64,000 bases of DNA from Burkholderia anthina (GTDB lineage Bacteria > Pseudomonadota > Gammaproteobacteria > Burkholderiales > Burkholderiaceae): assembly GCF_902498995.1 (NCBI RefSeq), contig NZ_CABVLY010000002.1, positions 248,001 to 312,000 on the forward strand, in the 5' to 3' direction. This document shows positions 28,342 through 37,470 of the stretch, piece by piece. The translations under genes were made by a program, and so were the position numbers. The notes below the pieces were generated by a model. That model was not told where the DNA came from and did no database searches. It saw nothing but the letters and a program-made list of their open reading frames with translations. How positions within the stretch are numbered: the first letter of the stretch is position 1; every line of letters begins with the position of its first letter.

Positions 28342-29229
28342 CTACGCCCGGAAGAAGCTGCTCAGCGCCTCGTAGGTTTCGTCGGGACACTCCTCCTGCA
28401 GATAGTGGCCCGACGGGACGGTGGCGGTCCGCACGATGCGATTCGCGTAGCGGCTCCACACCTGCGCGGCATCGTGATTGCGTCCGACGCCGCCCTTCTC
28501 GCCCCACAGGATCAGCGACGGCACGTCCACGCGGCGCCCGGCGTCGTAGTCGGCGGTGTCCATGTCGAGATCGATGCCGAAGGTCGCGCGGTAGTCCTCG
28601 CACATCGCGTGGATCACGTCGGGATTCTTGATGCAGCGGATGTAGTCGGCGAGCGCCTCGGGGCCGAAGAAACTCGTGCCCTGGTCGGTCTTCGACAGCT
28701 TGCGGCGGATGAAGAATTCCGGATCCGCGCCCATCATCGTCTCCGGCGTCGGGTAGTCCTGCACCATGAAGAACCAGTGCCACGAGAACTTGCCCCACTG
28801 GCGCGTCACGTTGTTCAGCAGATGGTGCTGCGGCAGCATGTCCATGAACGCCGCCTTGAGCACCTTGCTCCCGTGATCGAGACACATCCGGTGCAGCACC
28901 CGCGCGCCGCGGTCGTGGCCGGCAGCGAAAAACTTCGTGAAGCCGAGCGTTTCCATCACCTCGACCTGATCCTGCGCCATCGCGCGGAACGAGTAGTCGG
29001 AATGGTCGCCGCCGCCGGGCGGCTTCGAGCTGTCGCCGTAGCCGCGCAGATCGGTGCAGACGACCGTGAATTCCTTCGCGAGACGCGGCGCGATCTTGTG
29101 CCACGACAGGTGATTGAACGGGTTGCCGTGCATGAGCAGCAGCGGCGGCCCTTCGCCGCCCTTGACCGTCACGATTTCGGCTCCGCTGGTCTTGATCGTC
29201 GTTTTGGTGAAATTTTCGAACATGGGCAT
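28342..29229 (-). CDS. fluoroacetate-type haloacetate dehalogenase
   Basis: 295-residue alpha/beta hydrolase. Residues match the fluoroacetate dehalogenase active site: oxyanion HGNP (34-37), nucleophile Asp106 in GHDRGAR, carboxylate-binding Arg107 and Arg110, fluoride-binding His151, Trp152 and Tyr213, and catalytic His275 (SGHYLQEE). Known enzymes hydrolyse the C-F or C-Cl bond of haloacetates to glycolate through an aspartyl ester. All fluoride-pocket residues are retained, so defluorination is plausible. Fourth gene of a cluster with LeuCD-like, PdxA-like and transport genes. Confidence 0.87.
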   Translation of the reverse strand: MPMFENFTKTTIKTSGAEIVTVKGGEGPPLLLMHGNPFNHLSWHKIAPRLAKEFTVVCTDLRGYGDSSKPPGGGDHSDYSFRAMAQDQVEVMETLGFTKFFAAGHDRGARVLHRMCLDHGSKVLKAAFMDMLPQHHLLNNVTRQWGKFSWHWFFMVQDYPTPETMMGADPEFFIRRKLSKTDQGTSFFGPEALADYIRCIKNPDVIHAMCEDYRATFGIDLDMDTADYDAGRRVDVPSLILWGEKGGVGRNHDAAQVWSRYANRIVRTATVPSGHYLQEECPDETYEALSSFFRA

Positions 29230-29341
29230 GACTGACCTCTATGGCAATGCGTAAACGCGTTGTTGCAGATGCGCTGCGCGCGCCGTCTCCAGGCGGCGCA
29301 GCGGGGCGGAATGCGGCCGGTGCGGACGCCGCGTATCTCGT

Positions 29342-30361
29342 TCAGTGCGCGAGCGCCTCGCGCGACGCCTTCCGGGCGCTCGCGGTGCGCGTCGCGACGT
29401 CGAAGGCGGCCGCAGTTGCACCGACGTCCGCGTCGCCGCGCCCGACGATGTCGTACGCGACCCCGTGGGCAGGCGTCGCGTAGACGGTCTTCAGGCCGCC
29501 GGTCAACGTGACGCCCTGCGAGAAGCCGAGCAGCTTCGTCGCGATCTGCCCCTGATCGTGATACATGATCACCACCGCGTCGAAGTCGCCGCGGCGCGCC
29601 TTGATGAACACCGTATCCGACGGGAACGGGCCTTCGCTCGCGAGACCTTTCTCGCGCAGGGCTTCCAGCGTCGGACGAATGATCCGGATCTCCTCGTCGC
29701 CGAACAGGCCGTTTTCGCCGCCGTGCGGGTTGAGCGCGGCGACGCCGATGCGCGGCGCGGTCTTGCCGAAGGCGCGCATCGTGTCGTGAGCGAGCGTGAG
29801 CGCGCCTTCGATCCGGTCGGGCTTCACCATGTCGACGGCCTGCCGCAACGCGACGTGCGAGGTCACGCGAAACGTCGAGAACTGCGGAATGATGTTGACT
29901 TCGCCGAAGTACCCGACGTGGCCCGTCCAGTCGGCGAACATCTGGTGCTCGTCGTGGTAGTTCCAGCCGCCACGATGCAGCGCTGCCTTGTTCAGCGGCG
30001 CGAAGCAGATGCCGTCCAGCTCGCCGGCCAGCGCGAGGTCGGTCATCACCTTGAGCGTCTCGCCGGTGAGGCGCCCCGATTCCGCGTTCAGTTCGCCGCG
30101 CGGGAAGCGGGCCGGGTCGATGTTGTGCAGGTCGATCAACGGCACCGCCGCCGCATCGTGCACCGCGTCCTTCACGTGCGCGATCTTCACGTACGGAATA
30201 CGCTGGCCGGCGTCCTTCATGCCGAGTTCGAGCACGCGCTCGTCGCCGACGATCACGACGTCGGCTTTCTGCCGCGTCTCGGCAAGCGACAGCAGCTTGA
30301 CGATCAGTTCCGGGCCGATCCCGGTGACGTCGCCGAGCATCAGGCCGATCAGGGGTTTCAT
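29342..30361 (-). CDS. PdxA-family 4-hydroxythreonine-4-phosphate dehydrogenase homologue (PdxA2)
   Basis: 339 residues with the PdxA fold. It has LMLGDVTGIGPE at the N-terminus, metal-ligand regions HQMFADWTGH, NPHGGENG and YHDQGQIATKLLG, and the ending AYDIVGRGDADVGA. It lies in a catabolic cluster rather than with pdxJ or ksgA. PdxA2-type paralogues serve other hydroxy-acid phosphates or diol acids, so vitamin B6 synthesis is unlikely to be its role. ATG 30361 has GGAG upstream; longer frames lack one. Confidence 0.87.
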   Translation of the reverse strand: MKPLIGLMLGDVTGIGPELIVKLLSLAETRQKADVVIVGDERVLELGMKDAGQRIPYVKIAHVKDAVHDAAAVPLIDLHNIDPARFPRGELNAESGRLTGETLKVMTDLALAGELDGICFAPLNKAALHRGGWNYHDEHQMFADWTGHVGYFGEVNIIPQFSTFRVTSHVALRQAVDMVKPDRIEGALTLAHDTMRAFGKTAPRIGVAALNPHGGENGLFGDEEIRIIRPTLEALREKGLASEGPFPSDTVFIKARRGDFDAVVIMYHDQGQIATKLLGFSQGVTLTGGLKTVYATPAHGVAYDIVGRGDADVGATAAAFDVATRTASARKASREALAH

Positions 30362-30402
30362 GCGGGGGTTCTCCATATCGGTTGTAGTTGGAAGACAGGG
30401 GT

Positions 30403-31059
30403 TCATTCGCGATGCGCGGGCCGTTCACCCGCGTCGCCGGACAGCGGCAGTACGCTCGCCCAGGGGTTGTCCGCGCGATGACGCGCTTCGAATGCGTCGA
30501 TCTGCGGCAGCATCCTCAGCGACGCGCCGAGCACGTCGAGGCCGTCGAGGAACATCTGCCGGTGCCGCTCGTCCATGCGAAACGCATAGGTGCGGCCCGA
30601 TGCGGTGCGCACCGTCTGCCCCGCGACGTCGATCGCGATGCGATGGGTCGCCGGGTTCGAGATCTCCGCGGTGATGGCGTCGATCTCTTCCGGTTTCAGT
30701 ACGATGGCGAGCAGCCGGTTGTTCGCCGCGTTGTAGTAGAAGATTTCGCCGTAGCTCGGCGCGAGCACCGCTTCGATGCCGCCTTGCTGCAGCCCCCACA
30801 CCGCGTGTTCGCGGCTCGAGCCGCAACCGAAGTTCGCGCCGCCGACCAGCACCTTCGCACCGGCATAAGCGGGCATGTTCAGCACGAAGCCGGCGCGGGG
30901 GCTGCCATCCGGCAGGAAGCGCAAGTCATGCAACAGGCCGGCGGCAAGGCCCGACTTGTCGGTGCCGAGCAGGAACTGCTTCGGCATGATCTGATCGGTG
31001 TCGAGATTGGCGATCGGCAGCGGCGCGGCCACGCCGTTCATGCGCGAGAAATCAGGCAT
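30403..31059 (-). CDS. leuD: LeuD-like (iso)propylmalate/homoaconitate-type dehydratase small subunit
   Basis: 218 residues, swivelling domain of the aconitase superfamily: NLDTDQIMPKQFL, GGANFGCGSSREHAVW and the substrate loop. Overlaps the large-subunit gene by 8 bases, so they form one heterodimer. Standard LeuD acts in leucine biosynthesis, but here the context is a LysR-driven catabolic cluster without leuB. A different 2- or 3-hydroxy-acid (citramalate, dimethylmalate or similar) is possible. The symbol marks homology only. Confidence 0.82.
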   Translation of the reverse strand: MPDFSRMNGVAAPLPIANLDTDQIMPKQFLLGTDKSGLAAGLLHDLRFLPDGSPRAGFVLNMPAYAGAKVLVGGANFGCGSSREHAVWGLQQGGIEAVLAPSYGEIFYYNAANNRLLAIVLKPEEIDAITAEISNPATHRIAIDVAGQTVRTASGRTYAFRMDERHRQMFLDGLDVLGASLRMLPQIDAFEARHRADNPWASVLPLSGDAGERPAHRE

Positions 31060-32476
31060 CGCGGTGCTCCCATTTGCGGATGTCGGTGATGCGCCCGGCG
31101 ATCGCTGCCGCGGCGGCCATGGCGGGGCTCATCAGATGCGTGCGGCTGTCGCGCCCCTGACGGCCCTCGAAATTGCGGTTGGTGGTCGACGCGCAGCGCT
31201 CGCCGGGGCGCAGCACGTCGTCGTTCATCGCGAGACACATCGAGCAACCCGGCTGACGCCATTCGAAGCCGGCCCTGATGAAGATCTCCGACAGCCCCTC
31301 CCGTTCGGCTTGCGCGCGCACCGTGCCGGAGCCCGGCACGATCATCGCGCGCACCGTCGGCGCGACCCGCATCCCGTCGCGCAGCATCGCGGCGGCAGCG
31401 CGCAGGTCCTCGATACGACCGTTCGTGCACGAACCGATGAACACCCGGTCGATCGGCGTGCCCTCGATCGATGCGCCCGGCGCGAGACCGATATAGTCCA
31501 GCGCGCGGGCGGTGGCTGCACTCGCGACGCGGTCCGCGCCGTCTTGCGGCGCGGGAATCAGGCCGTCGACCGGAATCGCCTGGTCGGGGCTCGTTCCCCA
31601 CGTGACGTACGGCGCGACGTCGCCGGCGTCGATCGCGATTTCACGGTCGAACCCGGCGCCGGCATCCGTGCGCAGCGTGCGCCATGCGTCGATCGCCGCT
31701 TCCATCCGCGCTTCGTCCAGGTTGCCGCGATGCGCGCGCAGGTACGCGAAAGTGATGTCGTCCGGCTCGATCAGCACCGCGCGCGCGCCGGCCTCGACGG
31801 TCATGTTGCACAGCGTCATCCGCGCTTCCATCGACAGCGCGCGAATCGCGTCGCCGACGTATTCGACCGCATAGCCGCGCGCGCCCTGCGCGCCGATCTT
31901 CGCGATCACGCACAGTACGAGATCCTTCGCAGTGCTGACCGCCGGCAACCGGCCGTCGATCCGGATGCGCATCGTATGCGCGACGCGATACGACAGCGTC
32001 TGCGTGGCCAGCACGTGCTCGATCTCGGACGTGCCGATGCCGAACCCGAGCGCGCCGAATGCACCGTAGGTGGTGGTGTGGCTGTCGCCGCACAGTACGA
32101 CCATGCCGGGGCGAATCAGGCCCGATTCGGGCGCGACGACGTGTTCGATGCCCTGCAGCGGATCGTTGACGTCGAACAGCTTGATGCCGTATCGCGCGCA
32201 GTTGCGCGTGAAATTCGCCGCCTGGCGTGCGGCCGCATCGATCGCGATCACGCGCTTGCCGACCGGATCGGGCCGCGTCGGAATCACATGATCGACCACG
32301 CCCATCTGCTGCCCCGGCCGCAACACGCCGACGCCGCGCTCGACGAGGCCGTTGAACGCCTGCGGACTGGTGTACTCGTTCATGATGTGCAGATCCGCGT
32401 AAAGCAGGACGTGCTCTGCGTCGAGCTTCGCGACAGTATGCGAATCGACGAGTTTCTGATACAGCGTGCGCGACAC
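31052..32476 (-). CDS. leuC: LeuC-like aconitase-superfamily dehydratase large subunit
   Basis: 474 residues, normal for LeuC. 4Fe-4S ligands are visible as the Cys of GSCTNGR and the pair in PGCSMCLAMND. Other landmarks are CGDSHTTTYGAFGALGFGIGTSE and NRNFEGRQG. First gene of the five-gene minus-strand cluster and divergent from the LysR gene. Pairs with the LeuD-like subunit. As for its partner, the natural substrate is uncertain. Confidence 0.85.
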   Translation of the reverse strand: MSRTLYQKLVDSHTVAKLDAEHVLLYADLHIMNEYTSPQAFNGLVERGVGVLRPGQQMGVVDHVIPTRPDPVGKRVIAIDAAARQAANFTRNCARYGIKLFDVNDPLQGIEHVVAPESGLIRPGMVVLCGDSHTTTYGAFGALGFGIGTSEIEHVLATQTLSYRVAHTMRIRIDGRLPAVSTAKDLVLCVIAKIGAQGARGYAVEYVGDAIRALSMEARMTLCNMTVEAGARAVLIEPDDITFAYLRAHRGNLDEARMEAAIDAWRTLRTDAGAGFDREIAIDAGDVAPYVTWGTSPDQAIPVDGLIPAPQDGADRVASAATARALDYIGLAPGASIEGTPIDRVFIGSCTNGRIEDLRAAAAMLRDGMRVAPTVRAMIVPGSGTVRAQAEREGLSEIFIRAGFEWRQPGCSMCLAMNDDVLRPGERCASTTNRNFEGRQGRDSRTHLMSPAMAAAAAIAGRITDIRKWEHRDA

Positions 32477-32570
32477 ATCTCCTCCGATGGAATGGGGCGA
32501 GGGAATACGTCAGTGAAGGACGTTGAATGCAAGCGGGCTTGCTATGGGAACTAGTCTATAGAGATGGTTG

Positions 32571-32585
32571 ATGCATATAATGCAT
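32571..32585. promoter_or_regulatory. AT-rich dyad in the divergent leuC/LysR control region
   Basis: ATGCAT-ATA-ATGCAT within a strongly AT-rich 155-base gap. Suitable position for a LysR site serving both directions; the TTTATAAATA stretch at 32613-32622 may hold the LysR -10. Confidence 0.5.
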
Positions 32586-32631
32586 TTTCATTTAATCTAT
32601 TTTTAACTTCAGTTTATAAATAGGTCTGTCA

Positions 32632-33576
32632 GTGGATTCCATCTCCGATCTCGCGTTTTTCGTGCAACTGGTCAAGCACGGCAGCCTGTCGGCGCTGGCG
32701 CGCGAAGTCGGCGTCACGCCGCCCGCGGTCACCGCACGGCTGGCGCGGCTGGAGGCCCGGCTCGGGGTCCGGCTGCTGAACCGCACCACGCGGCGCATCA
32801 GCGTCACGCAGGAGGGCGAGCTGTATCTGTCGCACGGGGCGCGGCTGCTGCTCGAACTCGAGGAACTCGACCGGATGGTGTCGAGCGCGCGAGCGATACC
32901 CAAAGGGCTGCTGCGCGTGAACGCGACCTTCGGCTTCGGCCGGCGCCACATCGCGCCGGCGATATCCGAGTTCGCGCGGCGCTATGCGGAAGTGGAAGTG
33001 CAACTGACGCTGACCGATCGTTCGATTCGCCTCGCGGACGAGGCCTACGACGTCGGCATCTGGTTCGGCGAGGTGCCCGATTCGCGGCTCGTCGCGCGCA
33101 GGATCGCACCGAACCGCCGGCTGCTATGCGCGTCGCCGGCCTATCTGAAGCAGGCCGGGACGCCCGCCACGCCGCGCGATCTGCATGCGCACAAGTGCAT
33201 CGTGCTGCGCGAGAACGATGCGGCCTACGGGACGTGGCACCTGAGCCGGGGGCGCAAGCAGGAAACGATCAAGGTCCGCGGTGCGTTGAGCAGCAACGAC
33301 GGCGAGACCGCGCTCGTCTGGGCGCTCGAAGGCCACGGCGTGCTGATGCGCTCGGAGTGGGACGTCTACCCGCATTTGCGCTCGGGGGCGCTGGCGGTGG
33401 TATTGCCGGAATGGTCGCTGCCGGGCGCGGACGTCCATGCGGTATGCGGTGAGCGGCTCAACGCTTCGGCGAAGGTCGTGGCGTTCATCGACTTTCTCGT
33501 CGAATGGTTCGGCGGCACGGCGGGGCGCGCGGCGGGCAAAGCGAACGCGCGGAACTGGATGGCGCGCGGCGAATGA
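32632..33576 (+). CDS. LysR-family regulator of the dehalogenase cluster
   Basis: 314 residues starting at GTG 32632 (VDSISDLAFFVQLVKHGSLS), with AGG 8 bases upstream. HTH SALAREVGVTPPAVTARLARLEARLG and a LysR effector domain. Divergent from the leuC-leuD-pdxA2-dehalogenase-MFS-porin genes, so the likely regulator of that catabolic unit. Effector presumably a pathway intermediate. Confidence 0.87.
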   Translation: MDSISDLAFFVQLVKHGSLSALAREVGVTPPAVTARLARLEARLGVRLLNRTTRRISVTQEGELYLSHGARLLLELEELDRMVSSARAIPKGLLRVNATFGFGRRHIAPAISEFARRYAEVEVQLTLTDRSIRLADEAYDVGIWFGEVPDSRLVARRIAPNRRLLCASPAYLKQAGTPATPRDLHAHKCIVLRENDAAYGTWHLSRGRKQETIKVRGALSSNDGETALVWALEGHGVLMRSEWDVYPHLRSGALAVVLPEWSLPGADVHAVCGERLNASAKVVAFIDFLVEWFGGTAGRAAGKANARNWMARGE

Positions 33577-33734
33577 CGGGTGAGCGGCTTCGGCGGCGCT
33601 CGACGGAAACGCGGTGAATCACAGCGCAACGGCGCGAAAACCGGCAGCAAGGAGGCGCGCGCTACGGTACGACTCGTGTGCGGTGGAGGGTATCGAGCCG
33701 TCGAAGCGGAGCCGATTCGACGGCTGAACCGCGC

Positions 33735-33751
33735 TCCCGAATCTTCTCACC
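33735..33751 (-). repeat. dispersed origin-type iteron
   Basis: Minus strand reads GGTGAGAAGATTCGGGA: both conserved halves GGTGAG and TTCGGGA are intact. Lies in the 265-base gap between the LysR and tdh genes, inverted relative to the array. A weak plus-strand GGTGAGCGGCTTCGG at 33579 is probably chance. Confidence 0.65.
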
Positions 33752-33841
33752 TTATGCACGCACCCGACCTGCGGACGGCCGGGAAGTCGAACGCCGATAC
33801 GGGCGGGCAGGCGACGCGACGGCCGCGCCGCCCTTCGGCAT

Positions 33842-34870
33842 TCAGGTCGTCCAGTCGAGAATCACCTTGCCGCTTTCGCCGGACAGCATCGCGGCGAAGC
33901 CTTGCTCGAAATCGTCGGCCGCGAAGCGGTGCGTGATGATCGGCGACAAATCGAGGCCGCTTTGCAGCATCGCGACCATCTTGTACCAGGTCTCGAACAT
34001 CTCGCGACCATAGATACCCTTGATCTCGAGCCCCTTGAAGATCACCTGGTTCCAGTCGATCGCCGTCTGTGCGGGCGGAATGCCGAGCAGCGCGACCTTG
34101 CCGCCATGATTCATCGCCTCGAGCATGCTCGTGAACGCGCTCGGCACGCCCGACATCTCGAGGCCGACATCGAAGCCTTCCGTCATCCGCAGGTCGGCCA
34201 TCACATCGCGCAGCGACTCGCGTGCGACGTTGACCGCGCGCGTTGCGCCCATCTTGCGCGCGAGTTCGAGGCGGTAGTCGTTGATGTCGGTGATCACGAC
34301 GTTGCGCGCACCGACGTGCTTCGCGATCGCGACCGCCATGACGCCGATCGGGCCCGCGCCGGTGATCAGCACGTCCTCGCCGACGAGGTTGAACGACAGC
34401 GCCGTATGCGTCGCGTTGCCGAACGGATCGAAGATCGACGCGAGATCGTCGGAGATCTCCGGCGGAATCTTGAACGCGTTGAATGCGGGAATCGCCAGAT
34501 ACTCGGCGAATGCGCCCTCGCGGTTCACGCCGACGCCGACGGTGTTGCGGCACAGATGCCGGCGGCCCGCGCGACAGTTGCGGCAGAAACCGCACGTGAT
34601 GTGACCTTCGCCGGACACGCGATCGCCGATCGCGAAGCCGCGCACTTCCTGCCCCATCTCGACGATCTCGCCGACGTATTCGTGTCCGACGTGCATCGGT
34701 ACGGGAATCGTCTTCTGGGCCCAGTCGTCCCACTTCCAGATATGGATGTCGGTGCCGCAGATCGCCGTGCGGCGAATCTTGATCAGCACGTCGTTGTGTC
34801 CGACTTCGGGGCGCTTCACGCGCGTGAGCGTGAGGCCCGGGCCGCGCTCGAGCTTTGCCAGTGCTTTCAT
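33842..34870 (-). CDS. tdh: L-threonine 3-dehydrogenase
   Basis: 342 residues, exact family length. Oxidises L-threonine to 2-amino-3-ketobutyrate with NAD. Catalytic Zn site Cys38 (CGTDIH), His63-Glu64 (GHEY); structural-zinc loop [18 protein letters not shown]-specific [10 protein letters not shown] and GAGPIG. It lies 13 bases downstream of kbl, and the two form the threonine-to-glycine operon. Confidence 0.96.
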   Translation of the reverse strand: MKALAKLERGPGLTLTRVKRPEVGHNDVLIKIRRTAICGTDIHIWKWDDWAQKTIPVPMHVGHEYVGEIVEMGQEVRGFAIGDRVSGEGHITCGFCRNCRAGRRHLCRNTVGVGVNREGAFAEYLAIPAFNAFKIPPEISDDLASIFDPFGNATHTALSFNLVGEDVLITGAGPIGVMAVAIAKHVGARNVVITDINDYRLELARKMGATRAVNVARESLRDVMADLRMTEGFDVGLEMSGVPSAFTSMLEAMNHGGKVALLGIPPAQTAIDWNQVIFKGLEIKGIYGREMFETWYKMVAMLQSGLDLSPIITHRFAADDFEQGFAAMLSGESGKVILDWTT

Positions 34871-34883
34871 GATCGCGCCTCCG

Positions 34884-36083
34884 TCAGACGATACCGAGCG
34901 ACTTGCCGACGCGCACGAACGCGGCGACCGTCTGATCGACCTGTTCGGGCGTATGCGCGGCACTCATCTGCGTGCGGATGCGCGCACGACCGCGCGGCAC
35001 GACCGGGAACGAGAAGCCGATCACGTAGACGCCTTCGGCGAGCAACCGGTCGGCCATGTTCGTCGCGAGTTGCGCGTCGCCGAGCATCACCGGGATGATC
35101 GGGTGCGCGCCCGGCACGAGCGTGAAGCCCGCGGCCGTCATCTGTTCGCGGAAACGCACGCCGTTCTCGCGCACGCGCTCGCGCAGCGTCGCGCCTTCGT
35201 CGCTGCCGAGCAGTTCCAGCACCTTCAGCGACGCTGCGGCAATGCTCGGCGTCAGCGTGTTCGAGAACAGGTACGGGCGCGAACGCTGACGCAGCAGCTC
35301 GACGATCTCGCGGCGGGCCGCGACATAACCGCCCGATGCGCCGCCAAGCGCCTTGCCGAGCGTGCCGGTGATGATGTCGACGCGGCCGTCGACGCCGCAA
35401 TGCTCGGGCGTGCCGCGGCCATGCGCGCCGATGAAGCCGACCGCGTGCGAATCGTCGACCATCACGAGCGCGCCGTAGCGATCGGCGAGGTCGCAGATGC
35501 CTTTCAGGTCGGCGATGATGCCGTCCATCGAGAACACGCCGTCGGTCGCGATCAGCTTGTGGCGCGCGCCCGCTGCGTCGGCTTCCTTGAGCTTCGCCTC
35601 GAGGTCGGACAGGTCGTTGTTCTTGTAGCGAAACCGCTTCGCCTTGCACAGACGGATGCCGTCGATGATGCTCGCGTGATTCAGCTCGTCGCTGATCACC
35701 GCGTCGTTCTCGTCGAGCAACGTCTCGAACAGGCCGCCGTTCGCATCGAAACAGCTCGAATAGAGGATGCTGTCCTCGGTGCCGAGAAACGCGGCCAGCG
35801 CGCGCTCGAGCTGCTTGTGCACGGTTTGCGTGCCGCAGATGAAGCGCACCGACGCCATGCCGAAGCCGTCCTGATCGAGCCCGGCCTGCGCCGCGGCGAT
35901 CAGGCGCGGATCGTTCGCCAGACCCAGATAGTTGTTCGCGCAGAAATTCAGCACGCCGGCACCGCCGGCGAGCCGCACGGCCGCGGCCTGGGGACTCGCG
36001 ATCTCGCGCTCGGTCTTGTAAAAGCCGTCCGCGCGGATCTGGTCGAGCGTCCCGCGCACCTGGGCGAGAAAGGCATCACGCAT
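34884..36083 (-). CDS. kbl: 2-amino-3-ketobutyrate coenzyme A ligase
   Basis: 399 residues, a PLP-dependent alpha-oxoamine synthase. Cleaves 2-amino-3-ketobutyrate with CoA to glycine and acetyl-CoA. Landmarks are [41 protein letters not shown] and the PLP lysine in [17 protein letters not shown] 36083 gives the family N-terminus; the frame continues to 36125 without conservation. First gene of the kbl-tdh operon, divergent from an XRE-cupin regulator. Confidence 0.96.
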   Translation of the reverse strand: MRDAFLAQVRGTLDQIRADGFYKTEREIASPQAAAVRLAGGAGVLNFCANNYLGLANDPRLIAAAQAGLDQDGFGMASVRFICGTQTVHKQLERALAAFLGTEDSILYSSCFDANGGLFETLLDENDAVISDELNHASIIDGIRLCKAKRFRYKNNDLSDLEAKLKEADAAGARHKLIATDGVFSMDGIIADLKGICDLADRYGALVMVDDSHAVGFIGAHGRGTPEHCGVDGRVDIITGTLGKALGGASGGYVAARREIVELLRQRSRPYLFSNTLTPSIAAASLKVLELLGSDEGATLRERVRENGVRFREQMTAAGFTLVPGAHPIIPVMLGDAQLATNMADRLLAEGVYVIGFSFPVVPRGRARIRTQMSAAHTPEQVDQTVAAFVRVGKSLGIV

Positions 36084-36206
36084 CGCAAAGCTCCTGACAG
36101 GGTTTCGCAATCCGTCGCGCGCCACTCGTGGCGGCAGCGCAACGGCCTGCTACTGTTATAGTCGGTCGTTCGGTTGACCGCATTTATCCGATATTCCGAA
36201 CTAGAA

Positions 36207-36220
36207 TTCGAAATATCGAA
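36207..36220. promoter_or_regulatory. dyad in the kbl / XRE-cupin control region
   Basis: TTCGA-AATA-TCGAA, a perfect 5-base inverted repeat 25 bases before the regulator start; a related TCCGATATTCCGAA lies at 36187-36200. Probable autoregulatory and kbl operator. Confidence 0.6.
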
Positions 36221-36244
36221 CAACTCTAAGCGAACGGAAATCAA

Positions 36245-36856
36245 ATGGCAAGTTCCCCCGCGTCGCGTCGCACGCGTGCCGACGCCGCACCGCCGCAGCC
36301 GGCCGTGACGCCGCCGCGCGTCGGCGAGCAGATCCAGCGTCTGCGCAACGAGCGCAAGCTCACGCTCGACGACCTGTCGCGCGCGGCCGGCGTATCGAAA
36401 TCGATGCTCTCCGAGATCGAGCGCGACAAGGCCAACCCGACGATCGCGGTCGCGTGGCGGCTCACGAACGCGCTGGGCATCACGCTCGACGAACTGTTCT
36501 CGCAACCGAAAGCGCCCGAGACGATCCGTGTGGACGGCCCGCACGACATTCCGACGCTCGCCGGCCACGACGGCCGCTACCAGTTGCGCGTGTGGGGCCC
36601 GATCGATCTGGCCGGCAGGTTCGAGTGGTACGAGCTGACGCTGCCGGGCGGCGGCGCGCTCGTATCGAACGCGCACGAACCCGGCACGCGCGAACACCTG
36701 ACCGTGCTGCAGGGCGCGATGGAAATCGAAGCCGCGGACGCGAGCCGGCGCCTGAAAACGGGCGACACCGCACGCTATCCGGCCGACACGCCGCACGCCA
36801 TCCGCAACCCCGGCAAGGCCGAAGCACGCGCACTCCTGATCGTGATTCATCGCTGA
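36245..36856 (+). CDS. XRE-family regulator with C-terminal cupin sensor
   Basis: 203 residues. HTH at about 30-80 (LTLDDLSRAAGVSKSMLSEIERDKANPTIAVAWRLTNALG-type) and a cupin barrel at about 110-200 (FEWYELTLPGGG...EHLTVLQGAMEIEAAD...DTPHAIRNPG). Such proteins usually control nearby amino-acid catabolic genes, here kbl-tdh on the opposite strand. The cupin probably senses an amino acid or metabolite. Confidence 0.88.
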   Translation: MASSPASRRTRADAAPPQPAVTPPRVGEQIQRLRNERKLTLDDLSRAAGVSKSMLSEIERDKANPTIAVAWRLTNALGITLDELFSQPKAPETIRVDGPHDIPTLAGHDGRYQLRVWGPIDLAGRFEWYELTLPGGGALVSNAHEPGTREHLTVLQGAMEIEAADASRRLKTGDTARYPADTPHAIRNPGKAEARALLIVIHR

Positions 36857-36894
36857 CGATGCGGATAGCTGGCCGAAAGGCCAGTTGCGGAAAA

Positions 36895-36914
36895 TACTGT
36901 ATGTTTGTACAGTA
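36895..36914. promoter_or_regulatory. consensus LexA (SOS) box
   Basis: TACTGTATGTTTGTACAGTA: perfect outer arms TACTGTA/TACAGTA around a 6-base centre, matching the proteobacterial CTGT-N8-ACAG box. It lies 72 bases upstream of the small gene at 36986. Confidence 0.8.
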
Positions 36915-36985
36915 TACAAACATTCCGCCATGCATGGCCGGAGTCGGCGCACCGAGGCGCCTGCTTCGGTCGACAGGAGCCTGCG

Positions 36986-37363
36986 ATGACAGAAGAACAA
37001 GATTTGGCCGCGCTCAGCTTCAAGGCCGCCGCGCACGACCTCGAACTGATCGTCCACCATATTGCCGGGCGCTACATCCGCCAGCGCGTCCCGTTGTCGT
37101 GGCGTCTGCTGCACGCCATCGAAGCCGAGGCGCTCGCCGATCTCGGCTTTGCCAGCCGGCATGACGCCGGCATGCGCCAGCTGTTCGAACGCCCGTCGGA
37201 CATGACCTTTCCCGAAACGGACGATCCGATCGACTTCGGCCGATCGAACGCACTCCCCGCCGTCTTCTCGTTCGCGGTGCTCGCCTATGAAGCAGCGGCG
37301 GCGTCGCAGAACGCGTCGTCTCGCGAGCGCGCTCACCGCCCGTCGAAGGCTTGGGGCGACTGA
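36986..37363 (+). CDS. small conserved-looking hypothetical protein, probably SOS-controlled
   Basis: 125 residues, mostly helical and polar (MTEEQDLAALSFKAAAHDLELIVHHIAGRYI...). No domain recognised. ATG 36986 follows AGGAG. A consensus LexA box is the only regulatory signal before it, so expression is probably DNA-damage inducible. The next gene, 108 bases on, is a tyrosine-recombinase-like protein. Function unknown; a role in damage response or chromosome processing is only suggested by regulation and position. Confidence 0.7.
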   Translation: MTEEQDLAALSFKAAAHDLELIVHHIAGRYIRQRVPLSWRLLHAIEAEALADLGFASRHDAGMRQLFERPSDMTFPETDDPIDFGRSNALPAVFSFAVLAYEAAAASQNASSRERAHRPSKAWGD

Positions 37364-37470
37364 CGCCAGGCTCGGGGCCGTCCAGCGCGGCGGCCTGCTC
37401 CAGCATCCTGCTTACTGCCCGCGACGTTGCGGAAAGGGCTACCATACACGCAACTAACGGAATAAATGAC

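Noticed and set aside
30066..30082. GGTGAGGCGCCCCGATT as another dispersed iteron
   Set aside because: Only the first half matches; the TTTTCGGGA half is absent and the sequence is normal PdxA coding sequence.
33579..33595. GGTGAGCGGCTTCGGCG as a plus-strand iteron
   Set aside because: Four mismatches including the conserved final GGA; GC-rich context makes chance likely.
37351..37470. N-terminal extension of the recombinase-like protein from 37351
   Set aside because: The added residues are non-conserved in character and overlap the end of the preceding small gene; ATG 37471 starts the fold.
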